From Gammaproteobacteria bacterium (lineage in GTDB: Bacteria > Pseudomonadota > Gammaproteobacteria > Pseudomonadales > Azotimanducaceae), in assembly GCA_026707045.1 (NCBI GenBank), contig JAPOXO010000102.1:1-45839 (forward strand): 45,839 bases of DNA. The letters are read 5' to 3'. Made by a program: the position numbers and the translations under genes. Of the stretch, positions 8,518-17,026 are shown one piece after another. A model generated the notes under the pieces. That model saw only the letters and a list, made by a program, of their open reading frames with translations, made no database searches and was not told where the DNA came from. The stretch's first letter is position 1; every line of letters starts with the position of its first letter.

Positions 8518-9645
8518 TTATTTGGACTCTCCTTTGTCAGTCCATTTGGTGCGGTATCCAATCGGATCTGCAACGCGAAACTCGCGTGCCTCCCAGCCGT
8601 CGCTATCGCGATAGTTTGGCACGATGTCATACAGGTCCTTTTCGATGGAGAGAGATTCGAACGCGGACAGCCTGTGCCAAAAACCTTGATCGGTCGTAGT
8701 GTGTTTTTCTTTGAGATAAGAGATAGAAACTTCGCAGGATTCTTCAGCGAATAACCAATTTCCTCCGCAGACGTAGTCCACCATCCTGTCAAGGTCAATG
8801 TCAATTCCCGCCGTATCCAGCTTCCCCCACGTCTCAATCGACAACCTCAATGCCGTCATTCGTGCGTCGCGAGCCGTAACTGTGGAAGGTTGGTTCATCT
8901 TCGCACGCATGTCTCTCAAGGCACTCTTCCAGGGCATCTTTTCCGTTTCGTAAACATGCCAGGCATCGTTTTCTTGAGGAGACTCGTATACAAACGAAGC
9001 CCATTCATCGCCCAATCGGGCCGCAAGGGATACTAACACTTCGAAGGTGCGGTTGTACATGGTCGTTCTTTCACCCAATCGCTGCCAAACAGTCATCAGA
9101 GTTTCGTAGTGTTCATCATCCAGCTCTAATGAACTCATGCTGTATTGCGTGCACGTATACTCCAAAATCCAACGCCCTTCCAACAGACGTTCTCCGAGCC
9201 ATTTGCTTGGCCTATTGTTTTTGCCATCCCACTTGGAATACCACTGATAGACGGTTGGCTCGTAGCCAGGCCCGCGAAATAGCTCTTGGCTCAGCTCCAC
9301 CTCCGATCTCAATTCGTCCTTTACATACTGACAGAAGTAGAGAAAGTTTGCATAGTTGGTGAAGCATTCCGCATGGCAGGAATCCTTCAAGTCCCATCGA
9401 ACTTCCCCTTCTTCCAGCCGACATTCAGGCTTTTCTAGTGCCAAGAAAACACTCGTGCGATCCGCGGCTGGATCAGCAAAGATCCGACTGTAACTCAGGG
9501 GAAGGGGAAGCCAGTCATACTCCTTCCACACGAACGGCCTGTCCCAGAAGTAGTCATTGAGGGAATGAAGGCATTCCTCTGAAAGCTCTCGAAGTGGTCT
9601 TTCGCACACGGTACTGGGATGGGTAGCTGGGAAAGACTTGATCAA
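8518..9645 (-). CDS. hypothetical protein, unrecognised family
   Basis: A 375-residue, probably soluble acidic protein rich in Trp, Tyr and Glu. I recognise no family, and no signal peptide, membrane span or metal motif stands out. Visible features are aromatic stretches (YFWDRPFVWKEYDW near 32-45; YQWYSKWDG near 133-141) and mostly helical predicted content in the middle. The start is TTG at 9645 without a good ribosome-binding site, and no nearby ATG is available. It converges with the split nuclease gene and lies downstream, on the same strand, of a small membrane reading frame and the large repeat protein. The long open frame with coherent protein-like composition supports a real gene. 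Confidence 0.65.
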   Translation of the reverse strand: MIKSFPATHPSTVCERPLRELSEECLHSLNDYFWDRPFVWKEYDWLPLPLSYSRIFADPAADRTSVFLALEKPECRLEEGEVRWDLKDSCHAECFTNYANFLYFCQYVKDELRSEVELSQELFRGPGYEPTVYQWYSKWDGKNNRPSKWLGERLLEGRWILEYTCTQYSMSSLELDDEHYETLMTVWQRLGERTTMYNRTFEVLVSLAARLGDEWASFVYESPQENDAWHVYETEKMPWKSALRDMRAKMNQPSTVTARDARMTALRLSIETWGKLDTAGIDIDLDRMVDYVCGGNWLFAEESCEVSISYLKEKHTTTDQGFWHRLSAFESLSIEKDLYDIVPNYRDSDGWEAREFRVADPIGYRTKWTDKGESK

Positions 9646-9962
9646 TGCGGCACTCGCACTCGAGATCTCATCCGTATAAGTAGCTACAGTTTGTTACGCG
9701 GACACGCCAACTTCATTCTTCGGAATTTCCTCCACTGAGCTAGGAATTTCGTTTTTTGAATCTCTCAACTGAATTGCAGAGATCGTCGCGGCAACAACCA
9801 CCACGGCGATGACAATCCACGCTATATGACGGGACTGAGTCCTGTTCAAAGTGAAATTAACTCTTGCTTGCTCTTGGATTAAATGAAGTTATAAGTGCTT
9901 TTCAAGAGATTCCAAGGCAATGGTCGCTTTGTGCTAGACGCTTTGAATGAGCAAGTCTTGTG
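9646..9962. other. gene-poor 317-bp stretch
   Basis: The stretch between the repeat-protein gene and the 8518-9645 gene holds only the possible small membrane protein at 9694-9849. I found no convincing promoter, terminator hairpin with a T-run, tRNA or repeat in the remaining bases. Confidence 0.5.
9694..9849 (-). CDS. possible small single-pass membrane protein
   Basis: A 51-codon frame read from TTG at 9849: a basic N-terminus (NRTQSRH), a strong hydrophobic segment at residues 9-27 (IAWIVIAVVVVAATISAI), then a polar acidic tail ending VGVSA. The frame is open back to a stop at 9889, with no ATG or GTG before the hydrophobic segment. ATC 9879 or ATT 9858 are non-standard alternatives. The only ribosome-binding-like sequence is a weak AAGAG. 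The composition strongly resembles a real signal-anchor protein, but the start is unresolved, so it could be a gene remnant. It lies between the repeat-protein gene and the 8518-9645 gene on the same strand. Confidence 0.35.
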   Translation of the reverse strand: MNRTQSRHIAWIVIAVVVVAATISAIQLRDSKNEIPSSVEEIPKNEVGVSA

Positions 9963-12146
9963 TTAGAAAGAGTCCATGCCGAAAGAGAACTCTGTATCTC
10001 CGTTCACGACCACATCCATTAGCCTATTTCCACTACTACCGTCCACAGTATCGTATTCATACTCATCCGCGGCTATTTCTATCCAGTACTCTCCATCGTT
10101 GAGACCTTGAATCTCGTACGTACCGTCGTCGAGAATGTCACTCCAGCCGACCATGGAACCCTTTTCTTTCCCGATTACTCGTACCTTGAAATCGGAAGCA
10201 GACTCATTGATCCACTTGACTAAACCGTACAAACGGGAATTTCCTTGAAAGGAAACATCCAACCGTACGTCGTCAGCATCTTCGCTCAACTCGAACGGAA
10301 TGACTAGTTGTCGATTCATGGTCGTACGTGCTCGGAGTGAGAAAGAACCTAGTCCGACGCCGGAAATTTGAAACTCACCATTTTCGAGGCGTCCTGAATT
10401 GCGCACTGTTTGGATTCCCGACAAAACAGACAGGAAAGCACCTTCTGCTCCCTGTAGACCAGTGATTGTTCCTGAAATTCGGCCAGTTGGATCTATAACT
10501 AACAGTATCTCTTTCGTGGCACCCTCTTCCAACGACACTGTGACTCTCTCTGACTTTCCTAGGTCGGATCTTGCTTGAACTGTAACTGTTCCCGGATACA
10601 TGTCCTCTTCGAACGTGCCATCTTCATTTGTTCGGGTCCCAAATCCAGAATTGTTTTCCACGTGAAAAATATCTAAGCTTGCAGGTATGGAGTCTCCAGT
10701 AACTGTCTGTACCTTCCCTACTAACAGTGATTTCACAGATTCCCACGTCTTCAAGGCTATATCCAAATGGGTGGTAAGTGCATCTAGTTGAATTTCTTGG
10801 GACGTGTAATCGGGGGCTCGAACATGAATGACAGATTCTCCCGAGGGCATGGGTTCTAATGAGAATTCCCCCTGTGCACTGGTGGTTGTTGACACTCTTT
10901 CGAACAGATACCTGAAGATAAAGGTTTCACGACCTGTGGGGTATTGGTGCTCTTGTATGATGCCCCTCCAAATCTGTGCTCCTTCGACGGGTTCCCCATC
11001 TATCGCATCAGTGACAGTTCCCGTCAATCGTTTGCCAGGATCAAGTTCTATAGTTCCCTTGTCATAGACTTCCAACGAAACTAATTCAATAGGAGTGTCG
11101 AAATGAACGTCGTAATTTGGGGCATCTATGACAATAGCCCATGCTTCTGAATCAACTTCAACTGAGATAATTCCTTCCGAGCTAAAAATTTGATGATTCC
11201 GGACCCAACCCTGACCCCAAACTTTCAACAGAAACGCTTCTATGGGCAATCCAGTAGAGCTATCTAGAACAACACCTTGAACGGTGACCATCTTGGACAG
11301 TACGAGGGTCACTTCCAGATTTCCAGAGAACACTTCGTTGCTGTATGTCGATCCTCTTATAGGCTCCATGGCCGAGAGGCTCATTTGTTGTCCTTTGATA
11401 AAGGGTCCAACCTGAAATTCACCCGCCGATCCGCTTCTAACTGTCTCTCTCGGAAACTCGCCTAGAAATGCAACGTGCATGTATGCGCTAACCTCAGCAC
11501 CGGAGACTTCCTCGCCGTCGTAGTCCTGTACGTGACCCCGAACAAAATAGGCATCGTTTAATGCAAATGTCCGGGGACTGGACTCCTCCTCGGAAACACG
11601 GACACTGAACAATGCTGGTCTTGTATACAGCGTTGCGACCTGAACTTCGTAGCTGCCTGGGATCAGTCCCGAAATTTCAAATGTTCCATCGCTGCTACTA
11701 GTCCACTCAAACTGCATTTCTTCAGGCAGAGAAATCTGAAGCGTTTCAACTGGGTTAATTTTGAGAGTTGCATCTGGCACTTCGATATCGTCTGTTGAAA
11801 AGACGGTGCCGCGGAGCGTCGAACCCTGCCCAAATTCAAGCTGGATTTCAGATGATTGTGAGTCCGCCGAAACTTCCTCTGTAATAGGGGTGAAATTCTT
11901 TCTCAACGCTACAAGTATGACGTCTTCGTTCTTGGGAACGTCTAGTGTGAAGTCTTCGGATTGAACGGATGTCCAGTTCTTTGCCTCTGCTCCACGCTGA
12001 AGGGGACTAGAGAAAAGACCAATCCAAACTTTAGAGTCTGTGTCGGAGTCAACAATCCGCCCCGTGATTGTCGTCGTTTCCTCGCCACAAACGGTACAGG
12101 CTAGAAAAACTGCTACCAGCGGCGCAAGCGATTTGAAGTGCTTCAT
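9963..12146 (-). CDS. exported multi-repeat carboxypeptidase regulatory-like / Ig-fold protein
   Basis: 727 residues from ATG 12146, beginning with a clear signal peptide (MKHFKSLAPLVAVFLACTVCG) whose cysteine could be a lipobox. The rest is a string of beta-sandwich units of about 80-100 residues typical of carboxypeptidase-regulatory-like domains. Recurrent elements are GxVxDxxTGxPI, DGTFEISGLIPGSYEV, GEFQVGPF, GEFSLEPMPSGE and DGTYEIQGLNDGEYWIEI. No catalytic domain is visible. Such proteins are periplasmic or surface-anchored and structural or adhesive. Upstream in-frame codons to 12359 are ignored because they precede the signal peptide; AGG lies 6 nt before the chosen start. It is divergent from the Suc_Fer-like gene. 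Confidence 0.8.
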   Translation of the reverse strand: MKHFKSLAPLVAVFLACTVCGEETTTITGRIVDSDTDSKVWIGLFSSPLQRGAEAKNWTSVQSEDFTLDVPKNEDVILVALRKNFTPITEEVSADSQSSEIQLEFGQGSTLRGTVFSTDDIEVPDATLKINPVETLQISLPEEMQFEWTSSSDGTFEISGLIPGSYEVQVATLYTRPALFSVRVSEEESSPRTFALNDAYFVRGHVQDYDGEEVSGAEVSAYMHVAFLGEFPRETVRSGSAGEFQVGPFIKGQQMSLSAMEPIRGSTYSNEVFSGNLEVTLVLSKMVTVQGVVLDSSTGLPIEAFLLKVWGQGWVRNHQIFSSEGIISVEVDSEAWAIVIDAPNYDVHFDTPIELVSLEVYDKGTIELDPGKRLTGTVTDAIDGEPVEGAQIWRGIIQEHQYPTGRETFIFRYLFERVSTTTSAQGEFSLEPMPSGESVIHVRAPDYTSQEIQLDALTTHLDIALKTWESVKSLLVGKVQTVTGDSIPASLDIFHVENNSGFGTRTNEDGTFEEDMYPGTVTVQARSDLGKSERVTVSLEEGATKEILLVIDPTGRISGTITGLQGAEGAFLSVLSGIQTVRNSGRLENGEFQISGVGLGSFSLRARTTMNRQLVIPFELSEDADDVRLDVSFQGNSRLYGLVKWINESASDFKVRVIGKEKGSMVGWSDILDDGTYEIQGLNDGEYWIEIAADEYEYDTVDGSSGNRLMDVVVNGDTEFSFGMDSF

Positions 12147-12294
12147 AAAGGACCTACCAAAAGTGCCCCGATGAGGATGAAATCGCATCGAGGTCAATGC
12201 TCGAAGTGGTATCCAATTTTTTGACACAAATGCCCTTGGAACTATCCCGCTGTATACAATTCGCCTGCGTTCGACTGAACAAAACGATTCCTCG

Positions 12295-13125
12295 ATGAAC
12301 TCCGGTAGACAGTACTGCTCAGAGGTTTCTTCCGCGGTGGGAGAGAATCTGTTGGGCACTGCACCACAAGTGGATTTCTGGCTTCTTATCGAGTATAGAC
12401 AACAGTGGTCGCGGGATGCAGTTAAAGAGAATGAGTTGCCCGAGCGTGTCCAATCGTGGTTGCAGAAACTGGTGCAAACACTTGAGGAAGAAGGGCGATT
12501 TCCACGAATTCAGTTCATTCGACAATCTCGCGGAACAGACGATGAACTTCAACTGTTTGTGTGCCAAATGGGGGAGTTGCATTCTCACACTTTCACGTCC
12601 TACGAGGAACTTCCCACTTTGGACCTCGAGGCTGACCTAGGTTCTGCCCTGAAGTCAAACTACTACTTTGTGTGCACACACGGAACTAGAGATCTTTGCT
12701 GTTCTCGATTCGGATTGACAACGTGGCGAGAGTTACAGCTTATTTCGAATGGGAGGACGTGGCAGTCCAGTCATTTGGGTGGTCATCGTTACGCGCCAAA
12801 TGTATTGGTTCTTCCTCACGGCCGGCTCTATGGAAGAGTTCACAAAGAGGATGTAGGCAAGTTTTTCAAGACAGTTGAGAGCGGGGATATCGCTGTAAAA
12901 CACTTACGAGGCAGATCGGAATTCTCGAAGGACGCCCAAGCGTGTGAGTGTTTGGTGGATGGAAAAGTTGGCTCTGTAGTGGACTACGGATCCGACAGCG
13001 TAACCTTTGATACTGAAAGCGGACCGATCCAAGTCCAAGTACCTAGCCGCGGAGAGGAAATTGAAGTGCTAGAAAGCTGCAAGGACGAAGAATTGACTCT
13101 CGTAAAACCATTTAGCGATATCTAG
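12295..13125 (+). CDS. sucrase/ferredoxin-like (Suc_Fer, thioredoxin-like ferredoxin) protein
   Basis: 276-residue protein of the Suc_Fer-like family. The N-terminal signature CSE...GENLLGTAP...WLLIEY lies at about 8-34. The thioredoxin-like ferredoxin signature is CTHGTRDLCC (127-136) followed by HLGGHRYAPN (160-169). By analogy with the yeast Apd1 family, two cysteines (C127 and C135 or C136) and two histidines (H160, H164) could ligate a 2Fe-2S cluster. The function is probably electron transfer or redox stress response. ATG 12295 has only a weak ribosome-binding site. Its last 14 bp overlap the end of the convergent acyltransferase gene. Confidence 0.87.
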   Translation: MNSGRQYCSEVSSAVGENLLGTAPQVDFWLLIEYRQQWSRDAVKENELPERVQSWLQKLVQTLEEEGRFPRIQFIRQSRGTDDELQLFVCQMGELHSHTFTSYEELPTLDLEADLGSALKSNYYFVCTHGTRDLCCSRFGLTTWRELQLISNGRTWQSSHLGGHRYAPNVLVLPHGRLYGRVHKEDVGKFFKTVESGDIAVKHLRGRSEFSKDAQACECLVDGKVGSVVDYGSDSVTFDTESGPIQVQVPSRGEEIEVLESCKDEELTLVKPFSDI

Positions 13126-13969
13126 TTGTACCGTTACTCAGATCATTAAGTACGAAGTCTCGCAATCCTTTCGTGTCCTTCTGAACATCTCCCTGAGAAT
13201 GGAATGTTTCGCCGATAGTTAAGCGATACTTCTGTCCGGTCTTGTTTAGTAGCTCACGAAATAGCGTGATGTCTTTCAGTTCGGTATTGACAAACCAAGT
13301 CAAATAGTAGAAAAGGGTGTTGTGACCCTTAATGTTCATGGGAACTACAGGAATGTCGTATTTTTGGGCAAGATTTAGTGCGGTAATTTGCCAAGGACGT
13401 TCCTTTAGACCCTTCATTGTGGGTCGAGCCAATCTACCTGACGGAAATATCACGATCAATCTTTCACTTTTGATCGATTGAACTAAAGCGTGAATCGTTT
13501 CGCGATTTCTCCGAGCGGTGCGGAACTCATCTCGCCACTCAACAGGAACGATAATGTCGGCAAGTCCTGGAGACACACGAATCGCATCGCGATTGGCGAG
13601 AAAAATGACATCCTGACGGATTTCCTTAATTGCATCGTAAACAGCGATTCCATCCGCAATTCCAGCGGGATGATTTGGAGTAATAATCGCGCAACCAGAC
13701 TTTGGAACATTTTCAATTCCGGATACATCCAGCTTCAGTTGCAAAAGGTCTGACATAAAGTCGAAGACTTCTTGACCTCGAAGGGGCGCAATGCTGTCTG
13801 CCATCTGGACAGCACGCTCGTACCCCAGAATTCCGTCACCCAACGCACGCAGCAGCCGCCACGCTGTAGGGTGTTTCATCAAATTGACAGCACGTTCTTC
13901 GATCAGGACATCGACAATATGCTGCTCTCGCGCGGGATGGGCATCGAGGAGAGAGGATTCAGACAGCAT
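13112..13969 (-). CDS. PlsC-like lysophospholipid acyltransferase
   Basis: Glycerolipid acyltransferase-family protein of 285 residues. Block I is NHPAGIADG (99-107), where the usual HX4D spacing appears as HX5D (H100, D106), a form I recall from a PlsC subfamily. The downstream FPSGRLAR segment corresponds to the EGT/FPEG substrate block, and VPMNIKG to the later VP block. The likely role is acylating lysophosphatidic acid or an amino lipid at the membrane. No transmembrane helix is obvious. The ATG start at 13969 is clear. It converges with, and overlaps by 14 bp, the Suc_Fer-like gene. Confidence 0.8.
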   Translation of the reverse strand: MLSESSLLDAHPAREQHIVDVLIEERAVNLMKHPTAWRLLRALGDGILGYERAVQMADSIAPLRGQEVFDFMSDLLQLKLDVSGIENVPKSGCAIITPNHPAGIADGIAVYDAIKEIRQDVIFLANRDAIRVSPGLADIIVPVEWRDEFRTARRNRETIHALVQSIKSERLIVIFPSGRLARPTMKGLKERPWQITALNLAQKYDIPVVPMNIKGHNTLFYYLTWFVNTELKDITLFRELLNKTGQKYRLTIGETFHSQGDVQKDTKGLRDFVLNDLSNGTTRYR

Positions 13970-14051
13970 GTATATGCAGGAGCAATTCTCCGCTATTGTT
14001 GCGACAAGAAAATCGATTTAGGCAAGGCAATAGCTCCCATCCTTAGGCCAA

Positions 14052-14074
14052 TTTGGGCATCGTTTGTGCCCAAA
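14052..14074. repeat. 8-bp inverted repeat between two same-strand genes
   Basis: TTTGGGCA and TGCCCAAA flank a 7-nt loop, downstream of the dehydrogenase gene ending at 14157 and upstream of the acyltransferase start at 13969. No T-run follows on the minus strand, so it is a weak terminator candidate at best. It could also be a regulator site. Confidence 0.3.
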
Positions 14075-14156
14075 CCGACTATTTGTCTCTTTACCACTCG
14101 AATCTTAATTTTAGTCATGATGCTTGGTTTGGTTCAACAAGTTGGCTACTGAGCTC

Positions 14157-15212
14157 CTACAAGCATTCTCGCACCGCCTCGACAAACTGGCTTGAAGTGG
14201 CGGTGCCGTTCTGGTCGGGAGTCAGAGAGATACCTTTGCCGTAGACGGTCTCTATAGCCCGCTGCAGGTTCTTAGCGGTTGATTCATACTTCAAATAGTC
14301 CAGCATCATCGTGGCACTCAGCAACGTTGCGGTAGGATTGATTGTGTTTGTGCCGGCAATGTCAGGAGCTGTGCCATGTGCCGGTTCAAAGTAGGCGTAT
14401 TTGTCGCCATAGCAGCCACTTGCGGACATTCCCAAACTTCCAAGTAACCCTCCGGCAGCGTCGGACAAGATGTCGCCGTACAAATTAGGAGTTACGACGA
14501 CATCGAACTCCTGAGGTTCTCTGATAAGTCTGCAAGCGAAGTCGTCAACAATGTATGACTCAAAGCTGAGATCGGAGTACTCTTCGACCATAGCCTCGGC
14601 AATTTTCAGGAAATAACCGTCTGTTCTATGGAGCATGTTGTGCTTAGTTACACAAGTGACCTTTCGTTTTGATTCTCGCTTTCTTGCTAGTTCGCACGCA
14701 AATCGAACTATACGCTGAGTTCCCTCTTGAGTGATGATCTTGAGAGCATAGCGACCGTTGACATAGTGCGAAATGTGTTGTCCTGAAGATCTCGCCTCCT
14801 TTTCAAGAAATTTGAGCTCTTGCAGGTCTCCTTCAATTCCAACATACAAATCCTCAAGATTTTCGCGAACGATCACGAAGTCTATGCCGTCGGGATAGCG
14901 CAGGGGACTGAAACATCCCGGAAGATACCTACAGGGCCGAACGTTTGCGTAAGTGTCCTTTCCCCACCTTAAATACCTCAACGCTGCGCCTGATGGACCT
15001 GAGGTGGATCCAAAAAGCGTCGTATCTGCCTGGTCAATGGCTTGGCGAGCTTCCCTTGGAAACGATGTCGAGAACTCGTCGATTGCGCTCTCACCAACTT
15101 TTGGATACACCCACCTAATCTCTGGCAGCAGATCAGAAAGCAGTTCTACAACGGGACGCATCGCTTCGGGCGATGAATCTTCCCCTTCAATTACCGCTAC
15201 TGTTTTCGACAT
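14157..15212 (-). CDS. isocitrate/isopropylmalate dehydrogenase family protein
   Basis: 351-residue decarboxylating beta-hydroxyacid dehydrogenase. Family features include FVIVRENLEDLYVG (substrate-binding region), TKHNMLHRTDG with the catalytic lysine, NLYGDILSDAAGG with metal-binding aspartates, and EPAHGTAPDIAGTNTINP, the cofactor loop. The length suits NAD-dependent isocitrate dehydrogenase or related enzymes acting on isopropylmalate, tartrate or homoisocitrate. The substrate loop (GPSGAALRYLRWGKDTYANVRP) does not let me choose. No leu or lys genes are adjacent, so isocitrate is a reasonable guess only. It is divergent from the unknown gene at 15260. Confidence 0.85.
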   Translation of the reverse strand: MSKTVAVIEGEDSSPEAMRPVVELLSDLLPEIRWVYPKVGESAIDEFSTSFPREARQAIDQADTTLFGSTSGPSGAALRYLRWGKDTYANVRPCRYLPGCFSPLRYPDGIDFVIVRENLEDLYVGIEGDLQELKFLEKEARSSGQHISHYVNGRYALKIITQEGTQRIVRFACELARKRESKRKVTCVTKHNMLHRTDGYFLKIAEAMVEEYSDLSFESYIVDDFACRLIREPQEFDVVVTPNLYGDILSDAAGGLLGSLGMSASGCYGDKYAYFEPAHGTAPDIAGTNTINPTATLLSATMMLDYLKYESTAKNLQRAIETVYGKGISLTPDQNGTATSSQFVEAVRECL

Positions 15213-15259
15213 AGTGAATATCCGATGGAATTGTCAATTTGTGAGCTCAATCGTTGCAG

Positions 15260-16114
15260 ATGAATGAACTTCAGAATAATCTTAGTTTTGTGCAGTCCAT
15301 TTGGAATACAAACGCTCGCTCCTTTGTGGTCAGAACACCAACAACACTTTTGTATTGGCTCACAGTTGCTGTGATTATTTGTTATCCGACGAAGCTGGTG
15401 CCAGAAGTCACAACTGCCGACATTGAGTATCTAGTTGATCGTGCTTTCAAAACGACAGCCAATAATTCATTTGAGAAATGCGCCTATACAGTGCGGACTA
15501 CTGATGGAACCGGTAGCGAAAAACAGGAGCGATTTGACCCGTATTTCGGCGATGAACAAGCTTGGAGTCTCGTGAGCACAAATGGAACTGCTCCAACTGC
15601 GAAACAATTAGATGGATACGAACCCTCCGAGAGTTTACGCCATCCTGCAGTACTCTCTTTTGACTTCATCGATACGTCGACACTGAAATTTGTGGCGCAA
15701 GAATCCAATGATCTGAGGTTCTCCTTCGAACTAGCTAGCGAGTTGAGATTTGAGAACGACACCTTGATAGCTAACACTGTTGTCATTGAGCCAGTCTCAG
15801 CTCAGATCAAGGAAATTCGACGCGCGTCATCGGAAGCTTTCAGGGTAGCTAAGTTCGCAAAAGTGCTCGAATTCGAAGCTATTGATCGATTTAGATACGA
15901 AGATGAAACCAAAGCACTGGTTCTTCAATCAAGCAGCGTACGGCTGAAAGCAAGAAGTGGCGAGTATAGGGTCGACCAATCAATTCAACGTGCGTATAGT
16001 GAGTTTGATTGCAGTACTACTCCGATTGAAGTGCCTCCAACCAATCAAGAGAATCCGTCAGAGGAGGAGTTTGATCTCTTCATCGAGTCTGAACCTAATA
16101 CATTGGACCCCTAA
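15260..16114 (+). CDS. hypothetical exported or membrane-anchored protein
   Basis: 284 residues from ATG 15260; an in-frame TTG lies 6 nt earlier. A hydrophobic segment at about 31-43 (LLYWLTVAVIICY) may act as a signal anchor, and the rest would be periplasmic. The soluble part contains CAYTVRTTDG, then WSLVSTNGTAPTAKQLDGY, then alternating beta-strand-like sequence and a low-complexity acidic C-terminus (NPSEEEFDLF). I have a faint recollection of similar periplasmic proteins with W-x-L-x-S-x-[ND]-G-x-x-P-T motifs, but cannot name a family. It lies about 50 bp before prmA on the same strand. Confidence 0.68.
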   Translation: MNELQNNLSFVQSIWNTNARSFVVRTPTTLLYWLTVAVIICYPTKLVPEVTTADIEYLVDRAFKTTANNSFEKCAYTVRTTDGTGSEKQERFDPYFGDEQAWSLVSTNGTAPTAKQLDGYEPSESLRHPAVLSFDFIDTSTLKFVAQESNDLRFSFELASELRFENDTLIANTVVIEPVSAQIKEIRRASSEAFRVAKFAKVLEFEAIDRFRYEDETKALVLQSSSVRLKARSGEYRVDQSIQRAYSEFDCSTTPIEVPPTNQENPSEEEFDLFIESEPNTLDP

Positions 16115-16165
16115 GATGCGATGTGTGGGGGATGTCTCTAAGTCGATTGATTGAGGATCTATCAG

Positions 16166-17026
16166 GTGCCTTGGCTCAAGATCTCGTTCACCGTTTCCCG
16201 CGACTCGGTCGATATTATCTCGCAGGAACTTCAAGAGGCGGGAGCGATTGCAACCAGTCTGTTTAGTGCCGATCGCGAAGAAGTCTTGGAAACCAGTCTT
16301 GCGACGAGTGCATTGTGGTCTCAAGTTCGAATGGAGGCATTGCTACATATCGGAGATGACACGCAGAGCATCCGAAATTCGTTGAACGTGCATAGTGCGA
16401 GAAACTTATCTGTAGGTTTTGTTGAAGAGAGGGAGTGGGAGAACGAGTGGCGCAAAGAATTGACATGTAAGAAGTTCGGTCGACTGCAGATATTGCCAAG
16501 AGAATCGCATTTCGATGTGGAGGAACCAGTCGTAAGAATAGATCCGGGACTTGCGTTTGGAACCGGAGAACATGCGACTACTGCATTGTGTCTAGACTGG
16601 CTAGAAAGCATGGATCTCGAAGGTAAGTCCGTGCTGGATTTCGGGTGTGGATCGGGAATTCTGGGGATAGCGGCAAGCAAATTAGGTGCTTTCCCAGTCG
16701 AAGCGATTGATCACGATGAAAGAGCAGTAGAAGCAACACTGGAAAATGCATCTTTCAATGAAGCCAAATTGACCGTGAACAAGTCCATTGCTTCCAATCG
16801 AAAGTTCGATGTCGTAGTTGCCAACATACTCCTCAATACTCTTGTCGAGTACGCTAATGACCTCACAAACTCTGTCGCACGAGACGGAGTTCTCGGTTTG
16901 ACTGGCTTACTGAGTACGCAACAGGAGGCCATTGTCGTTGCGTATCCGCTAATGTGTTTCGAGCAGACCCTCAGACGGGAAGATTGGATTCTGATGGTAG
17001 GTCGGAAGTCTCATCATGACATCTGA
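16166..17026 (+). CDS. prmA: ribosomal protein L11 methyltransferase
   Basis: SAM-dependent methyltransferase that modifies ribosomal protein L11 in the cytosol. The N-terminal substrate-recognition domain starts MPWLKISF, like known PrmA proteins. Catalytic-domain motifs are GLAFGTGEHATT, VLDFGCGSGILGIAA (SAM motif I) and VVANILLNTLVE (NPPF-equivalent). I place the start at GTG 16166 because TGAGGA ends 8 nt upstream and the encoded N-terminus then matches the family; an in-frame TTG at 16151 overlaps that ribosome-binding site. The last 11 nt overlap purH. In Pseudomonas-like genomes dusB and fis sit between prmA and purH; here they are absent. Confidence 0.93.
   Translation: MPWLKISFTVSRDSVDIISQELQEAGAIATSLFSADREEVLETSLATSALWSQVRMEALLHIGDDTQSIRNSLNVHSARNLSVGFVEEREWENEWRKELTCKKFGRLQILPRESHFDVEEPVVRIDPGLAFGTGEHATTALCLDWLESMDLEGKSVLDFGCGSGILGIAASKLGAFPVEAIDHDERAVEATLENASFNEAKLTVNKSIASNRKFDVVVANILLNTLVEYANDLTNSVARDGVLGLTGLLSTQQEAIVVAYPLMCFEQTLRREDWILMVGRKSHHDI

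Noticed and set aside
12147-12359. In-frame upstream extension of the repeat-protein gene.
   Set aside because: It would place about 70 residues before a clear signal peptide and overlap the divergent Suc_Fer-like gene.
13772-14152. Plus-strand frame with a hydrophobic C-terminal end.
   Set aside because: Most of it is antisense to the well-supported PlsC-like gene and its composition is not protein-like over that part.
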